Below are positions 20,674 to 30,331 of a stretch of DNA of 41,320 nucleotides, piece by piece (the stretch's first letter is position 1; each line of letters starts with the position of its first letter). The stretch covers positions 1 to 41,320 of the forward strand of contig JAILRZ010000055.1 of assembly GCA_024697845.1 (NCBI GenBank), written 5' to 3'. The position numbers and the translations under genes were made by a program. The notes under the pieces are model-generated. The model ran no database searches and was not told where the DNA came from. It saw only the letters and a list, made by a program, of their open reading frames with translations. Origin of the DNA: Eubacterium sp. GTDB lineage: Bacteria; Bacillota; Clostridia; Lachnospirales; Lachnospiraceae.

Positions 20674-21579
20674 ATGACCATTTTACAGCTTAAATATGTG
20701 ATTACGATTGCAAGTTCAACGTCCATCCGGGAAGCTGCAGGGAAACTTTTTGTTTCACAACCTGCACTTTCCTCAACAATTCGAGAACTGGAAGAAGAGT
20801 TGGGAATCAAATTATTTAAAAGAAATAATAAAGGAATTTCTCTTACTGAACAGGGAAGTGAATTTTTAGTTTATGCCAAGCAGGCGGTAAGCCAATATGA
20901 ATTAATTGAAGATCGTTATATCCAGAAAGAGGGAGAAAAGAAACACTTTTCTGTTTCAATGCAGCATTATGTTTTTGCAGTACATGCATTTGTACAAACG
21001 GTAAAAAAATGTGATGCCGGAAAATATATTTATTCGGTTCATGAAACACGAACTGCAGAAGTGCTTACGAATGTGAGAGATATCAAAAGCGAGATAGGGG
21101 TAATCTCTTATTCAAAGAGCAATGAAAAAATTATGAGAAAACTGTTTCGAGAATATCAGTTGGAGTTTCATCCTTTAATGGTTCGCGAGACATTTGCATA
21201 TGTCTGGAAAGGACATCCGCTTGCAGAAAAAAAGGAAATATCTCTGGAGGAATTAAAAGACTATCCGTGTGTCAGTTTTGATCAAAGTAGTGACAACGAT
21301 TTTTATCTGTCTGAGGAAGCTTTGGGGGATTATGAATTTGATAAACTGATTAAGTCAAATGACCGTGCCACTTCGGCAGAAATGATGGCAGTACTAAATG
21401 GCTATTCCATCGGGACGGGAATCATGACAGATAGTGTTACTTTAAAGGATGAATTTGTGTCCGTAAAATTAAAAGAAGAAGATCCATTGACAATCGGGTA
21501 TATTATCCGAAAAAACCATAAGTTAAGTGAATTTGGAGATACATATATCGAAGAACTGAAAAAATATCAGGATCAATAG
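20674..21579 (+). CDS. LysR-family transcriptional regulator (island regulator 1)
   Basis: MTILQLKYVITIASSTSIREAAGKLFVSQPALSSTIRELEEELGIKLFKR HTH; paralogous to the 39890 product. Confidence 0.92.
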   Translation: MTILQLKYVITIASSTSIREAAGKLFVSQPALSSTIRELEEELGIKLFKRNNKGISLTEQGSEFLVYAKQAVSQYELIEDRYIQKEGEKKHFSVSMQHYVFAVHAFVQTVKKCDAGKYIYSVHETRTAEVLTNVRDIKSEIGVISYSKSNEKIMRKLFREYQLEFHPLMVRETFAYVWKGHPLAEKKEISLEELKDYPCVSFDQSSDNDFYLSEEALGDYEFDKLIKSNDRATSAEMMAVLNGYSIGTGIMTDSVTLKDEFVSVKLKEEDPLTIGYIIRKNHKLSEFGDTYIEELKKYQDQ

Positions 21580-21590
21580 GAGGAGCAACT

Positions 21591-23036
21591 ATGGCAGGAG
21601 TACAGTATTCTGGCGTGCGGGAAAGCAGGCCGGGACGATTTAATGATTTAGGAACTACAGGAAAGGAAGCGGAAGAACAGTTTCGAAAAGGATGTCTAAA
21701 GAGGGCAGACAGAAGTTTTGCACAGGGACTTCAGTGTCAGCAGATTAATAGTATGGCAGCTTTAATGTCATTGGAAGATTCGGTTTTTATCTCCCATTCT
21801 CCACAGGGATGTGTGGGCTGTGCCATTATGGCTGTTGACATGTATCGTGTTGGCCAGATTCATCGCGGAATTAAGCACGTGAAAAATCCACGATTATTTG
21901 TCACGAACATTGACCAGAAAAGTGTGGTGTTTGGTGGCGAACAGAAACTGAGAGATACCGTAAAGAAGGCAGTGGACCGATATCATCCAAAGCTGGCATT
22001 TATTTACGCTTCTTGTGCTTCAGGAATTATCGGGGATGATATTGATGCTATAGCAGCAGATTTACAGATGGAATATCCGGATACGGTTTTGGTGCCGATT
22101 CATTGTGAAGGATTTAAATCCAAAATATGTGCATCAGGTTTTGATGCGGCATTTATTTCCATTAATAAATATATTCTGAAAAAGGAAAATATTCCAAAGG
22201 AAAAAGGGTTGGTAAATCTTTTTGCACCAACAACGGTAAGCTTCGCAGATCAGAAAGAAATGGAGCGAATGCTGAATCAGTTAGGGGTTCAGGTAAACTA
22301 TATTCCGTTTTATAGTTCGCTGGAAAAAATCAAGAGAATTCCGGCAGCGGAAGCATCCACATCGATATGTAAGGTATTTGCCGATGAATTCATGAAAACA
22401 TTATGGGAGGATTACCAGATTCCGTATTCTCATACTGTGATGCCAATTGGAATCCGAAATACAGACAAATGGTATCGGGGAATTGCAAAAGTTCTTGGAA
22501 AAGAAAAAGAAGTAGAAGAAATCATTGCAAAAGAGCATGAACGAATTGAACCTCTGGTTGCAGCATTAAGGGAAAGACTTCAAGGAACAAGAGTATTTAT
22601 CTGTGGTGGAACGGGACGTTCCTTTGCAGCCGCAGCATTGATTGATGATTTTGGAATGGAACTGGTAGGTCTCGAAACACCAACCTATGATGAAGATGCC
22701 CAAGTGGATATTGAATATCTCAATGGGATTCATAAAGATTATGTGGTGGATATTGCGAATATGCAACCGTTCGAACAGGTAAATCTGGTAAACAAACTGA
22801 AGCCGGATGCATTTATTGGAGTGCCGGAGTGGGCTGCAAAATTAGGAGTTCCGACGACCCATGTATTGGATGGGAAACGACCAACCATGGGCTATGACGG
22901 ATTGTTGTTTTTAGGAAATAAAATTGCGGATCAGTTACAAAATCCAGGATTTAACAAGAAATTGGCAAAGCATGTGAAATTGCCATACAGAGATTCCTGG
23001 TATGAAGAAGATGCATTTAAATATATTCAAGAATAG
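21591..23036 (+). CDS. Nitrogenase-like alpha subunit (NifD/NifE superfamily), pair 1
   Basis: HSPQGCVGC, YASCASGIIGDDI, IHCEGFKSKI, STSICKVFADEFMKTLWEDYQIPY, TMGYDGLLFLGNKI; SD aggaggagc. Confidence 0.88.
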   Translation: MAGVQYSGVRESRPGRFNDLGTTGKEAEEQFRKGCLKRADRSFAQGLQCQQINSMAALMSLEDSVFISHSPQGCVGCAIMAVDMYRVGQIHRGIKHVKNPRLFVTNIDQKSVVFGGEQKLRDTVKKAVDRYHPKLAFIYASCASGIIGDDIDAIAADLQMEYPDTVLVPIHCEGFKSKICASGFDAAFISINKYILKKENIPKEKGLVNLFAPTTVSFADQKEMERMLNQLGVQVNYIPFYSSLEKIKRIPAAEASTSICKVFADEFMKTLWEDYQIPYSHTVMPIGIRNTDKWYRGIAKVLGKEKEVEEIIAKEHERIEPLVAALRERLQGTRVFICGGTGRSFAAAALIDDFGMELVGLETPTYDEDAQVDIEYLNGIHKDYVVDIANMQPFEQVNLVNKLKPDAFIGVPEWAAKLGVPTTHVLDGKRPTMGYDGLLFLGNKIADQLQNPGFNKKLAKHVKLPYRDSWYEEDAFKYIQE

Positions 23037-23087
23037 AAAACGAATAAAAAATTTCAAAATTTGAAGAAGAAAGGATGGAAGATAGAG

Positions 23088-24377
23088 ATGTCACAGATTA
23101 TGGAAAATCCAAAGGGTGGTTGCGTATTGGCAGGCATTAATTCGGTATTAGGTGCTATTGACAAAGTATGTCCCATTTATCATTCAGGACCGGGATGCTG
23201 TATGCAGACCACAGCAGCGGACCAGGGACAATCAGGACACAAGAGTTCTTGTTTTGTAAGCAGTGTATCTATGCCCTCCAGCAATATGCTTGAAAAAGAA
23301 GTTGTATTTGGTGGAACAGATAAACTTAGAACAACAATTCAGGGAGCGATTGATATTATTGATGCAGAAGCGTATTTTGTATTGACCGGGTGTACGGCAG
23401 GTATTATTGGGGATGATATTGTCAGTGTAACAGAGGAGTTTAATAACAAAGGACATCATGTTTATCCAATTGAAACACCGGGATTTGCAGGAGATAGTAA
23501 TCTGGGATATGAAGTCGTGTGGAATACCATGATTGATCAAGTGATTGAAAAGGATGTACCAAAGGATGAAAAGCTTGTTAATATTTTCGGAATTGTTCCA
23601 TATCATGACCCGTTCTGGAGTGGAACCTTGGAGGAAATCGACAGGATTCTTTCCCAATTGGGATTAAAGGTAAATACATTTTTCACAAAACATCAGGGAA
23701 TGGAGACGATTCGAAAATGTTCCGGAGCTGCATTAAATATTATAGTTAATCCATGGCTGTTTCAAGGGCCGGCTAAGAAATTTGAAAAGAAATTTGGTGT
23801 TCCAAGTCTTCGCATTCCGGGACTATTTACCGGTGCAACGGATACAACGAAATTTGTCAGGGCAGTGGGTGAAGCTTTAGACCTGGATCAGAAATTGATA
23901 GAGAGTGTGATTGATTCCGAGGAAGATTATGTTTATCAGTATTTGGCACAGGCGATTGGCGTTGTGAGTTGGAAGCGATTCGCAGTAGTAGCAGATGCAA
24001 ATAACGCAGTGGGCTTTACAAGATATTTGGCAAATGATTTCAGCTTTACCCCTGTACTGGTGATTGTTTCAGAACCAATTTTCCGAGAGGAAGACAAGGA
24101 GCGGATTATTGCGGAAATACAGGATTTGGAATATGCTGTGCCACCAAAGGTGCTGTTTTTAACAGATCAGTATGAAATTAATCAGGCTATTCGAAATGAA
24201 AAAAAGGAAATAACACTTTTAGTGGGAAGCAGCAATGAGAGAGAGATTGCTCTTGAGAAAGATATACAGTTTATCCTTGGAGCATTTCCGATGAATGAGC
24301 GTTTAGTCTTTAATCGAACCTATGCAGGATACCGGGGAAGTCTCACCTTCACGGAAGATATTTATGATAATAATTAA
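23088..24377 (+). CDS. Nitrogenase-like beta subunit (NifK/NifN superfamily), pair 1
   Basis: PKGGCVLAGI, IYHSGPGCCMQ, VLTGCTAGIIGDDI; ATG 23088 suggested (track starts at 23061). Confidence 0.87.
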   Translation: MSQIMENPKGGCVLAGINSVLGAIDKVCPIYHSGPGCCMQTTAADQGQSGHKSSCFVSSVSMPSSNMLEKEVVFGGTDKLRTTIQGAIDIIDAEAYFVLTGCTAGIIGDDIVSVTEEFNNKGHHVYPIETPGFAGDSNLGYEVVWNTMIDQVIEKDVPKDEKLVNIFGIVPYHDPFWSGTLEEIDRILSQLGLKVNTFFTKHQGMETIRKCSGAALNIIVNPWLFQGPAKKFEKKFGVPSLRIPGLFTGATDTTKFVRAVGEALDLDQKLIESVIDSEEDYVYQYLAQAIGVVSWKRFAVVADANNAVGFTRYLANDFSFTPVLVIVSEPIFREEDKERIIAEIQDLEYAVPPKVLFLTDQYEINQAIRNEKKEITLLVGSSNEREIALEKDIQFILGAFPMNERLVFNRTYAGYRGSLTFTEDIYDNN

Positions 24378-24390
24378 AAATAAAATTTTG

Positions 24391-24417
24391 AAAAGCCGGA
24401 GTAATCCGGCTTTTTTT
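24391..24417 (+). terminator. Intrinsic terminator after the pair 1 genes
   Basis: AAAGCCGGA-GTAA-TCCGGCTTTTTTT. Confidence 0.9.
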
Positions 24418-24429
24418 AGGAGGTAACCA

Positions 24430-24927
24430 ATGGCAATTAATTTTAGTACATCGAAGGAAAATGTTCCTTGGAATGAAGTCGCAGAGATTTTGCGAAATGC
24501 AGGTCTTTCAGATTTGGATAGTAGGATGCAGGAGAAGGTATTTCGAAACAGTTATGCCGTTGTATTTGTATATGATGGTGAAAAGGTGATTGGATGTGGT
24601 CGGGCAATTTCCGACGGAGTTTGTCAGGGCGCTATTTATAATATTGCTTTCAGGGAAGAATATAGACATATGGGGCTTGGGACTCAGCTGATTAAGAGGC
24701 TTCTGGATTTGCTAAAGGGACAAAGCGTAATTCTTTATACCAATCCACCGGGGGTATCTTATTATGAGAGATTTGGATTTAAAAGGGCAAAAACATCTAT
24801 GTGTATTTATGAAGGAAGCGAGGAAAAACTTCAGATGATGCAAGAACATGGATTTTTGTTACCGGAGGGATATCGTTTTGAAGATGAAGGTGTAGAACCT
24901 TTTGAACGTATTCCTGACCGTGATTAG
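24430..24927 (+). CDS. GNAT-family N-acetyltransferase
   Basis: IYNIAFREEYRHMGLGTQLIKRLLD acetyl-CoA binding motif; YYERFGFKR. Confidence 0.9.
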   Translation: MAINFSTSKENVPWNEVAEILRNAGLSDLDSRMQEKVFRNSYAVVFVYDGEKVIGCGRAISDGVCQGAIYNIAFREEYRHMGLGTQLIKRLLDLLKGQSVILYTNPPGVSYYERFGFKRAKTSMCIYEGSEEKLQMMQEHGFLLPEGYRFEDEGVEPFERIPDRD

Positions 24928-24954
24928 TGAAAGTAATCGCAGATGATAATTTTT
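24920..24954. promoter_or_regulatory. Putative LysR-type activator site, copy A (upstream of 25028 operon)
   Basis: GTGATTAGTGAAAGTAATCGCAGATGATAATTTTT; 28/35 identical to copy B at 32170; dyad centred about 67 bp upstream of predicted start site. Confidence 0.55.
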
Positions 24955-25027
24955 GTGAACTAACACCTTTTGCTCAGATGGTGCTACTATCTGTTTATGA
25001 AATTTCTGAGCAAAGGGAGGGAAAGAA

Positions 25028-26044
25028 ATGGCAAAGATTTACAATTCAGTAACTGAGCTTGTTGGACATACACCGCTGGTTGAATTTAAAAGATTAGCAA
25101 AAGAATTAGGGTTAAAAGGAAGAGTTGTTGGAAAACTTGAGTACTTCAATCCGGCAGGATCTCACAAGGATCGTATCGCACTGGAAATTATTGAACAGGC
25201 AGAAGCGAGAGGAGAAATCAGTCCTGATAAAACAACATTAGTAGAATTTACAAGTGGAAACACAGGAATCGCTCTTGCAGCATTTGCAGCAGCAAAGGGT
25301 TATCCGTTTAGGATAGGAATTCAACCGGGAGTTTCCGTTGAACGATTAAAACTGATTGAAGCATACAATGCTGAAATTATTTCTGTGGAACCGGAACTTT
25401 TAGCTCCTGTGTACGAAAAAGGAATTGAGGCATTTGGACCGATTGTTGAAAAATTCGTAGAGGAGACACCAAACGGATATGCCACACTTCAGTTATCAAA
25501 TCCGGACAATGTAAATGCACATTATAAACATACCGGTCCTGAAATCTGGGAGGATACAGACGGAAATGTAGATGTATTTATAGGGGGAGTTGGTACCGGT
25601 GGTTCCACACACGGGGTAAGTAAATATCTTAAGGAACAAAATCAGGAAATCAAGACCATTGTCGTTCAGCCAGATCCAAAATCTGTTGAAAACTCAGCAG
25701 TAGAAGGAGCTACAGACGGAGGCTTCCATGGAATTCATCAGGTTCGTGATGAAAACGGACTGACCGCAATGACTCCGGATAACTTCAATGAAAATGTCAT
25801 TGATGAATATGAATATATCACTTATGCAGAAACTTTAAAAGCAATTCATCTTCTTGCAAAGTATGAAGGAATTTTTGTTGGTGCATCCGCAGGAGCTTCT
25901 CTGGCAATTGCGATTAAGGAAGCACGCAAGGAAGAAAATACAGGAAAGATTATCGTTCCACTTCTTCCGGATAATGGAGAACGTTATCTTTCAGAAGATA
26001 TTCAGAAAGTTAACCATGAGCTTGAAGACGGAGTTGAATTATAG
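25028..26044 (+). CDS. CysK-fold PLP enzyme (divergent cysteine synthase-like)
   Basis: VGKLEYFNPAGSHKDRIA (SHKDR instead of SVKDR), EFTSGNTGIALA, GGVGTGGSTHGVS, GASAGASLA. Confidence 0.85.
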   Translation: MAKIYNSVTELVGHTPLVEFKRLAKELGLKGRVVGKLEYFNPAGSHKDRIALEIIEQAEARGEISPDKTTLVEFTSGNTGIALAAFAAAKGYPFRIGIQPGVSVERLKLIEAYNAEIISVEPELLAPVYEKGIEAFGPIVEKFVEETPNGYATLQLSNPDNVNAHYKHTGPEIWEDTDGNVDVFIGGVGTGGSTHGVSKYLKEQNQEIKTIVVQPDPKSVENSAVEGATDGGFHGIHQVRDENGLTAMTPDNFNENVIDEYEYITYAETLKAIHLLAKYEGIFVGASAGASLAIAIKEARKEENTGKIIVPLLPDNGERYLSEDIQKVNHELEDGVEL

Positions 26045-26070
26045 AATCGATATCATTTAGGAGAATATTC

Positions 26071-27084
26071 ATGTCAAAGTTAAATTTAGAAAATGTAAAT
26101 AGGTTAAGTCTTGCAAATCTTCCGACACCGATTCAACGACTTGATAGATTATCTGAAGAATGGGGTGTTGATCTGTGGATTAAGAGAGATGATTATACCG
26201 GAATTGAAACATCGGGAAATAAAGTTCGAAAATTAGAATATACAATTGCAAAGGCATTGGAAGAAAAGGCAGAAGTTGTAATTACCTGCGGAGGAATTCA
26301 GTCAAATCATTGTAGGTCTACTGCAGCGGTTGCTGCAAGAGTAGGAATCAAATCTCATCTTGTACTTCGAATTGATGAAGAGCCACCGCTGGAAGGAAAT
26401 TACCTGCTAGATAAGATTTTAGGTGCTGAAATAACATTTATCACCAGAAAAGATTATTCGAACAGAAGAAATGAGATTATGAAGGAAATCGCAGATGCCT
26501 ATGAAGCAAAAGGAATTAAGGCCTATGTGATTCCGGAAGGAGCTTCCGATGGCGTAGGAAACCTGGGATATATTGAAGCGGTTCGAGAAATCAAGGCACA
26601 GGAAGAACAGCTTGGAGTCGACTTTGACACCATTGTATGTGCCGTGGGCTCGGGAGGAACCTACAGTGGATTATTCCTGGGGGCTAAACTTCTTGCTCCG
26701 GAAAAGGAAGTATACGCATTTAACGTATGTGATGATGAAGCGTATTTTCTGGATGTATGTACAAGAATTGCAAAGGATACAGTGCAGTCTTTAAATGCAG
26801 GAATTGAAGTGAGAGAAGAAGACATGCATATCATTGACGGATATAAGGGCATTGGATATGCAATTTCAAGAGATGAGGAACTTGAGTTTATTGTTGACAT
26901 AGCAAGAAAGGAAGGTATCATATTGGACCCGGTCTATACCGGAAAAGCATTTTACGGATTATATCATGAAATAAAAAAAGGCAACTTTAACAAGTCCAAG
27001 AGGATTTTGTTTATACACACCGGAGGACATTTTGGAGTATTTCCGAAACAGGAACAATTTGCGAAGTTGCTTCAGGAGGTGTAA
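26071..27084 (+). CDS. D-cysteine desulfhydrase / ACC deaminase-family PLP enzyme
   Basis: LPTPIQRLDRLSEEWGVDLWIKRDDYTGIETSGNKVRKLEY, CGGIQSNHCRSTAAVAARVG, VGSGGTYSGL. Confidence 0.88.
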   Translation: MSKLNLENVNRLSLANLPTPIQRLDRLSEEWGVDLWIKRDDYTGIETSGNKVRKLEYTIAKALEEKAEVVITCGGIQSNHCRSTAAVAARVGIKSHLVLRIDEEPPLEGNYLLDKILGAEITFITRKDYSNRRNEIMKEIADAYEAKGIKAYVIPEGASDGVGNLGYIEAVREIKAQEEQLGVDFDTIVCAVGSGGTYSGLFLGAKLLAPEKEVYAFNVCDDEAYFLDVCTRIAKDTVQSLNAGIEVREEDMHIIDGYKGIGYAISRDEELEFIVDIARKEGIILDPVYTGKAFYGLYHEIKKGNFNKSKRILFIHTGGHFGVFPKQEQFAKLLQEV

Positions 27085-28040
27085 TGATGCTCAAGAGACA
27101 TTTGAAAAAACTAGTTGGTATCCTTTCGGTTTTATTGGCAATTTTTGTTGATTTATGGATTCCGGATTCTGTAAAACAGCCGAAGGCAGCGGAACCGTAT
27201 TTTTTATACTTTTTATTTATTATTGGAACAATCTTTATTCTGTTCTATCTTGTATCACTGTTCCATAAAAAGACCTCAAAAAAACTGGAGGAATTGGGAC
27301 CATTGCTGGCAGGGGGCGTACTTGTTCTTAACCTGATCAATGTAGTTTGTAGCAAATACGCATTGCTTCCGGTATTGTTTTTCCCATCGCTGGATCGAGT
27401 CTTTGGGGTTTTCGTAAATGACAGGGAACTAATGATTCAATGTATTTTATCATCAGGAAAGCTTTTAATCATTGGATTTTTGGTAGGTGCAACCCTTGGC
27501 TTTATTACCGGTGTGCTGATTGGGTTTAACAAAAAGATTGCGTACTGGATGAATCCGTTTACAAAAATTATCGGACCGATACCCGCTACATCCTGGTCGC
27601 CGTTAGTCCTTTCATTGTTTAGTACATCCTATCAGGCAGCGGTATTTATGATTGCCCTTTCCGTATGGTTCCCGATTACGGTTATGACCAGTAGTGGAAT
27701 TCAAAATGTAGCGCAGACTTATTTTGAAGTGGCAGATACCTTGGGAGCAGGAAAGTTATATAAGGTATTTAAGGTAGGAATTCCGGCTGCATTACCTAGT
27801 GTATTCTTAGGATTCTTTTACGCAACAACAGCTTCCTTTGTAACTCTTGTTACAGCGGAAATGTTCGGCTGTAAGTCTGGAATCGGTTGGTATTTGAACT
27901 GGCAAAAGAGCATGATGCTCTATGCAAACGTTTATGCCGGATTAATATTGTTGGCAGTCTTATGTAATTTGATTTTGAAGCTGGTATTCAAAGTTAGAGA
28001 TAAAGCACTGAGCTGGCAGAAGGGAGTAATTAAATGGTAG
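27084..28040 (+). CDS. ABC transporter permease (SsuC/TauC type)
   Basis: Multiple TM; GFLVGATLGFITGVLIGFNKKIAYWMNPFTKIIGPIPATSWSPLVL, EVADTLGAGKLYKVFKVGIPAALPSVFLGF EAA loop. Confidence 0.9.
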   Translation: MMLKRHLKKLVGILSVLLAIFVDLWIPDSVKQPKAAEPYFLYFLFIIGTIFILFYLVSLFHKKTSKKLEELGPLLAGGVLVLNLINVVCSKYALLPVLFFPSLDRVFGVFVNDRELMIQCILSSGKLLIIGFLVGATLGFITGVLIGFNKKIAYWMNPFTKIIGPIPATSWSPLVLSLFSTSYQAAVFMIALSVWFPITVMTSSGIQNVAQTYFEVADTLGAGKLYKVFKVGIPAALPSVFLGFFYATTASFVTLVTAEMFGCKSGIGWYLNWQKSMMLYANVYAGLILLAVLCNLILKLVFKVRDKALSWQKGVIKW

Positions 28041-28813
28041 GAGAAATCAAAATCGAGCATGTGTCAAAATCTTTTGACAATCCGGATGGAACCGTGCTTA
28101 AGGCATTAAATGATGTAAACCTTACAATCAAACCGGGTTCCTTTGTATCATTGATTGGTCCTTCGGGCTGTGGGAAAACCACACTTTTAAGAGCAATCTC
28201 CGGACTGAATCTGGCAGACGAAGGAGTCATTAAGGTAGATGATGAACCGGTTACAAAGCCGGGGCATGAGAGAGGCTTTGCATTCCAACAAGCCAATCTT
28301 TACCCTTGGTTAACAATAGAAAAAAATATTTCTTTTGGATTAAAAGCCAGAGGAATCTATAAAGCAAAGAAAGAAGATGTAGACACCTACATAGATATGG
28401 TGGGGCTGAAGGGATTTGAAAATGCTTATCCACATCAGCTTTCGGGAGGAATGAATCAGCGTGCCTCTCTGGCAAGAGCATTGGTAGGTCACCCGAAAGT
28501 TTTATTGTTGGATGAACCTTTGGGAGCACTGGATGCCTTCACAAGAATGAATATGCAGGATGAAATATTGAGAATCTGGAAAGAACAGCAGATGACAATG
28601 ATTATGGTAACTCATGATGTGGATGAGGCAGTTTATTTGTCAGATCAGGTCGTGATTATGACCCCGCGTCCTGCAAAAATAGAACAGGTCATTGATATTG
28701 AATTAGCAAGACCAAGAGCGAGAGGTAATGCTGATTTCCTGAAGTATAGAACGAAAATACTGGAAATCTTAAATTACGCAGGTGAAGAAAGAGAACCTGA
28801 ATATTATCTATAA
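28034..28813 (+). CDS. ABC transporter ATP-binding protein (SsuB/TauB type)
   Basis: Walker A GPSGCGKTT, signature LSGGMNQR, Walker B VLLLDEPLGALD, VTHDVDEAVYL. Confidence 0.95.
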   Translation: MVGEIKIEHVSKSFDNPDGTVLKALNDVNLTIKPGSFVSLIGPSGCGKTTLLRAISGLNLADEGVIKVDDEPVTKPGHERGFAFQQANLYPWLTIEKNISFGLKARGIYKAKKEDVDTYIDMVGLKGFENAYPHQLSGGMNQRASLARALVGHPKVLLLDEPLGALDAFTRMNMQDEILRIWKEQQMTMIMVTHDVDEAVYLSDQVVIMTPRPAKIEQVIDIELARPRARGNADFLKYRTKILEILNYAGEEREPEYYL

Positions 28814-28825
28814 AGGAGAAAAATT

Positions 28826-29911
28826 ATGAAGAAGAAAATTTTAGCATTATTATTAGTAACTGTTTTAACCATGACAGCAGTTACAGGATGTGGAAATGAA
28901 GAAAAAGGGGGAAGTGCTGAAAAAGGAAAAGATGGTAAGCAGGTAGTGAAAATTTTGAACAACAAGGAAAGCTTATGTTTGGCACCGGTTCATATCGCAA
29001 TTATTAACGGATACTTTGACGAAGAATTTAAGAGCATTGGACAGGAATATAAAGTTGTAACATCAAACATTGATACAATCACAGAGCAGATTACCAGTGG
29101 GGAAATCAATGCAGGTTATGGATTGACAGGTACTTTAATGCAGCCAATTTCAAATGGACTTGCAATCTCCTTTGTAACTGGATTACACAGAGGATGTACA
29201 AAATTCTATTCCAAGAAGGGTACCGGAGTAGATCGCTTAGAAGACTTAAAAGGAAAAACAATTGGTGTGGCATCTCTTTCCGATTCAGCACCGATTCAGT
29301 TAAAGAGAAAGCTTTACAGCCTTGGGTTTAAAGTCAATGGTAGTGATGCAGATGTCCAGTTTGTCACCTATGCGATGACAGATCTTCCTGCAGCATTAGA
29401 CAACGGTGGTGTTGATGCCATTGGTATTCATGATCCGGTAGCTTACAATGCAGAAAAGAACTATGACTTTAATAAAATTTTGGATATTGGTGAAGACGAG
29501 GTATTCTCAAAAGAATATTGCTGCCAGGCATATGTTTCACAGGAATTAATTGCAAATAATCCGGAAGGGGCAGCAGCATATGCAAGAGCAATTCAGAAAG
29601 CAGCCGCTTTTGTTCAGGCGCAGCCGGAAGAAGCAGCAAGACTTCAGGTGGAACATGGATATATGCCGTCAGAAAGTGATGAAGATATTAAGAGTTATGG
29701 TGAAATCCTGGGAAGCTTAAACTATGAACCATCCGTAACTTTAGGTAGAGAAACTTTTGTGTCATCCTTTAAGGATCTTCAAAACACAGGTGATTTAGAT
29801 GCCTCATTGAAATTGGATGATTTTACAAAGAAAGTTTATCCTGATTTAGATGGTGTACCAAATGGTTATACTTATGATGCAAAAACAGATAAATTTACAG
29901 AAGTAAAATAG
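28826..29911 (+). CDS. ABC transporter substrate-binding lipoprotein (SsuA/NMT1-like)
   Basis: Lipobox TAVTGCGN; LAPVHIAIINGYFDEEF; LKGKTIGVASLSDSAPIQLKRKL. Confidence 0.9.
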   Translation: MKKKILALLLVTVLTMTAVTGCGNEEKGGSAEKGKDGKQVVKILNNKESLCLAPVHIAIINGYFDEEFKSIGQEYKVVTSNIDTITEQITSGEINAGYGLTGTLMQPISNGLAISFVTGLHRGCTKFYSKKGTGVDRLEDLKGKTIGVASLSDSAPIQLKRKLYSLGFKVNGSDADVQFVTYAMTDLPAALDNGGVDAIGIHDPVAYNAEKNYDFNKILDIGEDEVFSKEYCCQAYVSQELIANNPEGAAAYARAIQKAAAFVQAQPEEAARLQVEHGYMPSESDEDIKSYGEILGSLNYEPSVTLGRETFVSSFKDLQNTGDLDASLKLDDFTKKVYPDLDGVPNGYTYDAKTDKFTEVK

Positions 29912-29923
29912 TGGGAGAGAATA

Positions 29924-30331
29924 ATGAAGAAAATAATTGATTTCGTATTTTTATTATTATCAGTATTGGTTGTGGTTGGAGTAAACACATTTGCGAAAGT
30001 TTGTGGAAACATGATGGGCATGGAAGCACCGTGTCACACAACCAGAACCTATGCAGTTGTTGTTGGGATTATAGTGGCGGTGATTTCCGTTATTGATCTT
30101 GTGGTGAAAATCAATTGGTTTGGAAGCCTTACAAAGGCAATTCAATTGGTGGGAAGCATTGCAATTATTCTTACACCAACAGTCATTGCTCCGGTATGTA
30201 AAATGGAAACCATGCATTGTAGCTCACATACCAAGCCATTTCTGATTCTTGTGGGAGTGGTTGGAACCATCATTGCAATTGGAAGAATTCTAGGAGAAGG
30301 ATTGAAAGCTAAAGGAGCAAGAGATGAATAA
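29924..30331 (+). CDS. DUF4418-like four-TM protein with Cys/Met/His motifs
   Basis: CGNMMGMEAPCHTTRTYA and CKMETMHCSSHTKPF. Confidence 0.8.
   Translation: MKKIIDFVFLLLSVLVVVGVNTFAKVCGNMMGMEAPCHTTRTYAVVVGIIVAVISVIDLVVKINWFGSLTKAIQLVGSIAIILTPTVIAPVCKMETMHCSSHTKPFLILVGVVGTIIAIGRILGEGLKAKGARDE

Noticed and set aside
21591-24377. Coenzyme F430 (CfbCD) or chlorophyllide reductase (Bch/Chl) type system
   Set aside because: No tetrapyrrole or methanogenesis genes, a NifB is present, and two full D/K pairs carry the Cys275 equivalent expected for a FeMo-co-like cluster
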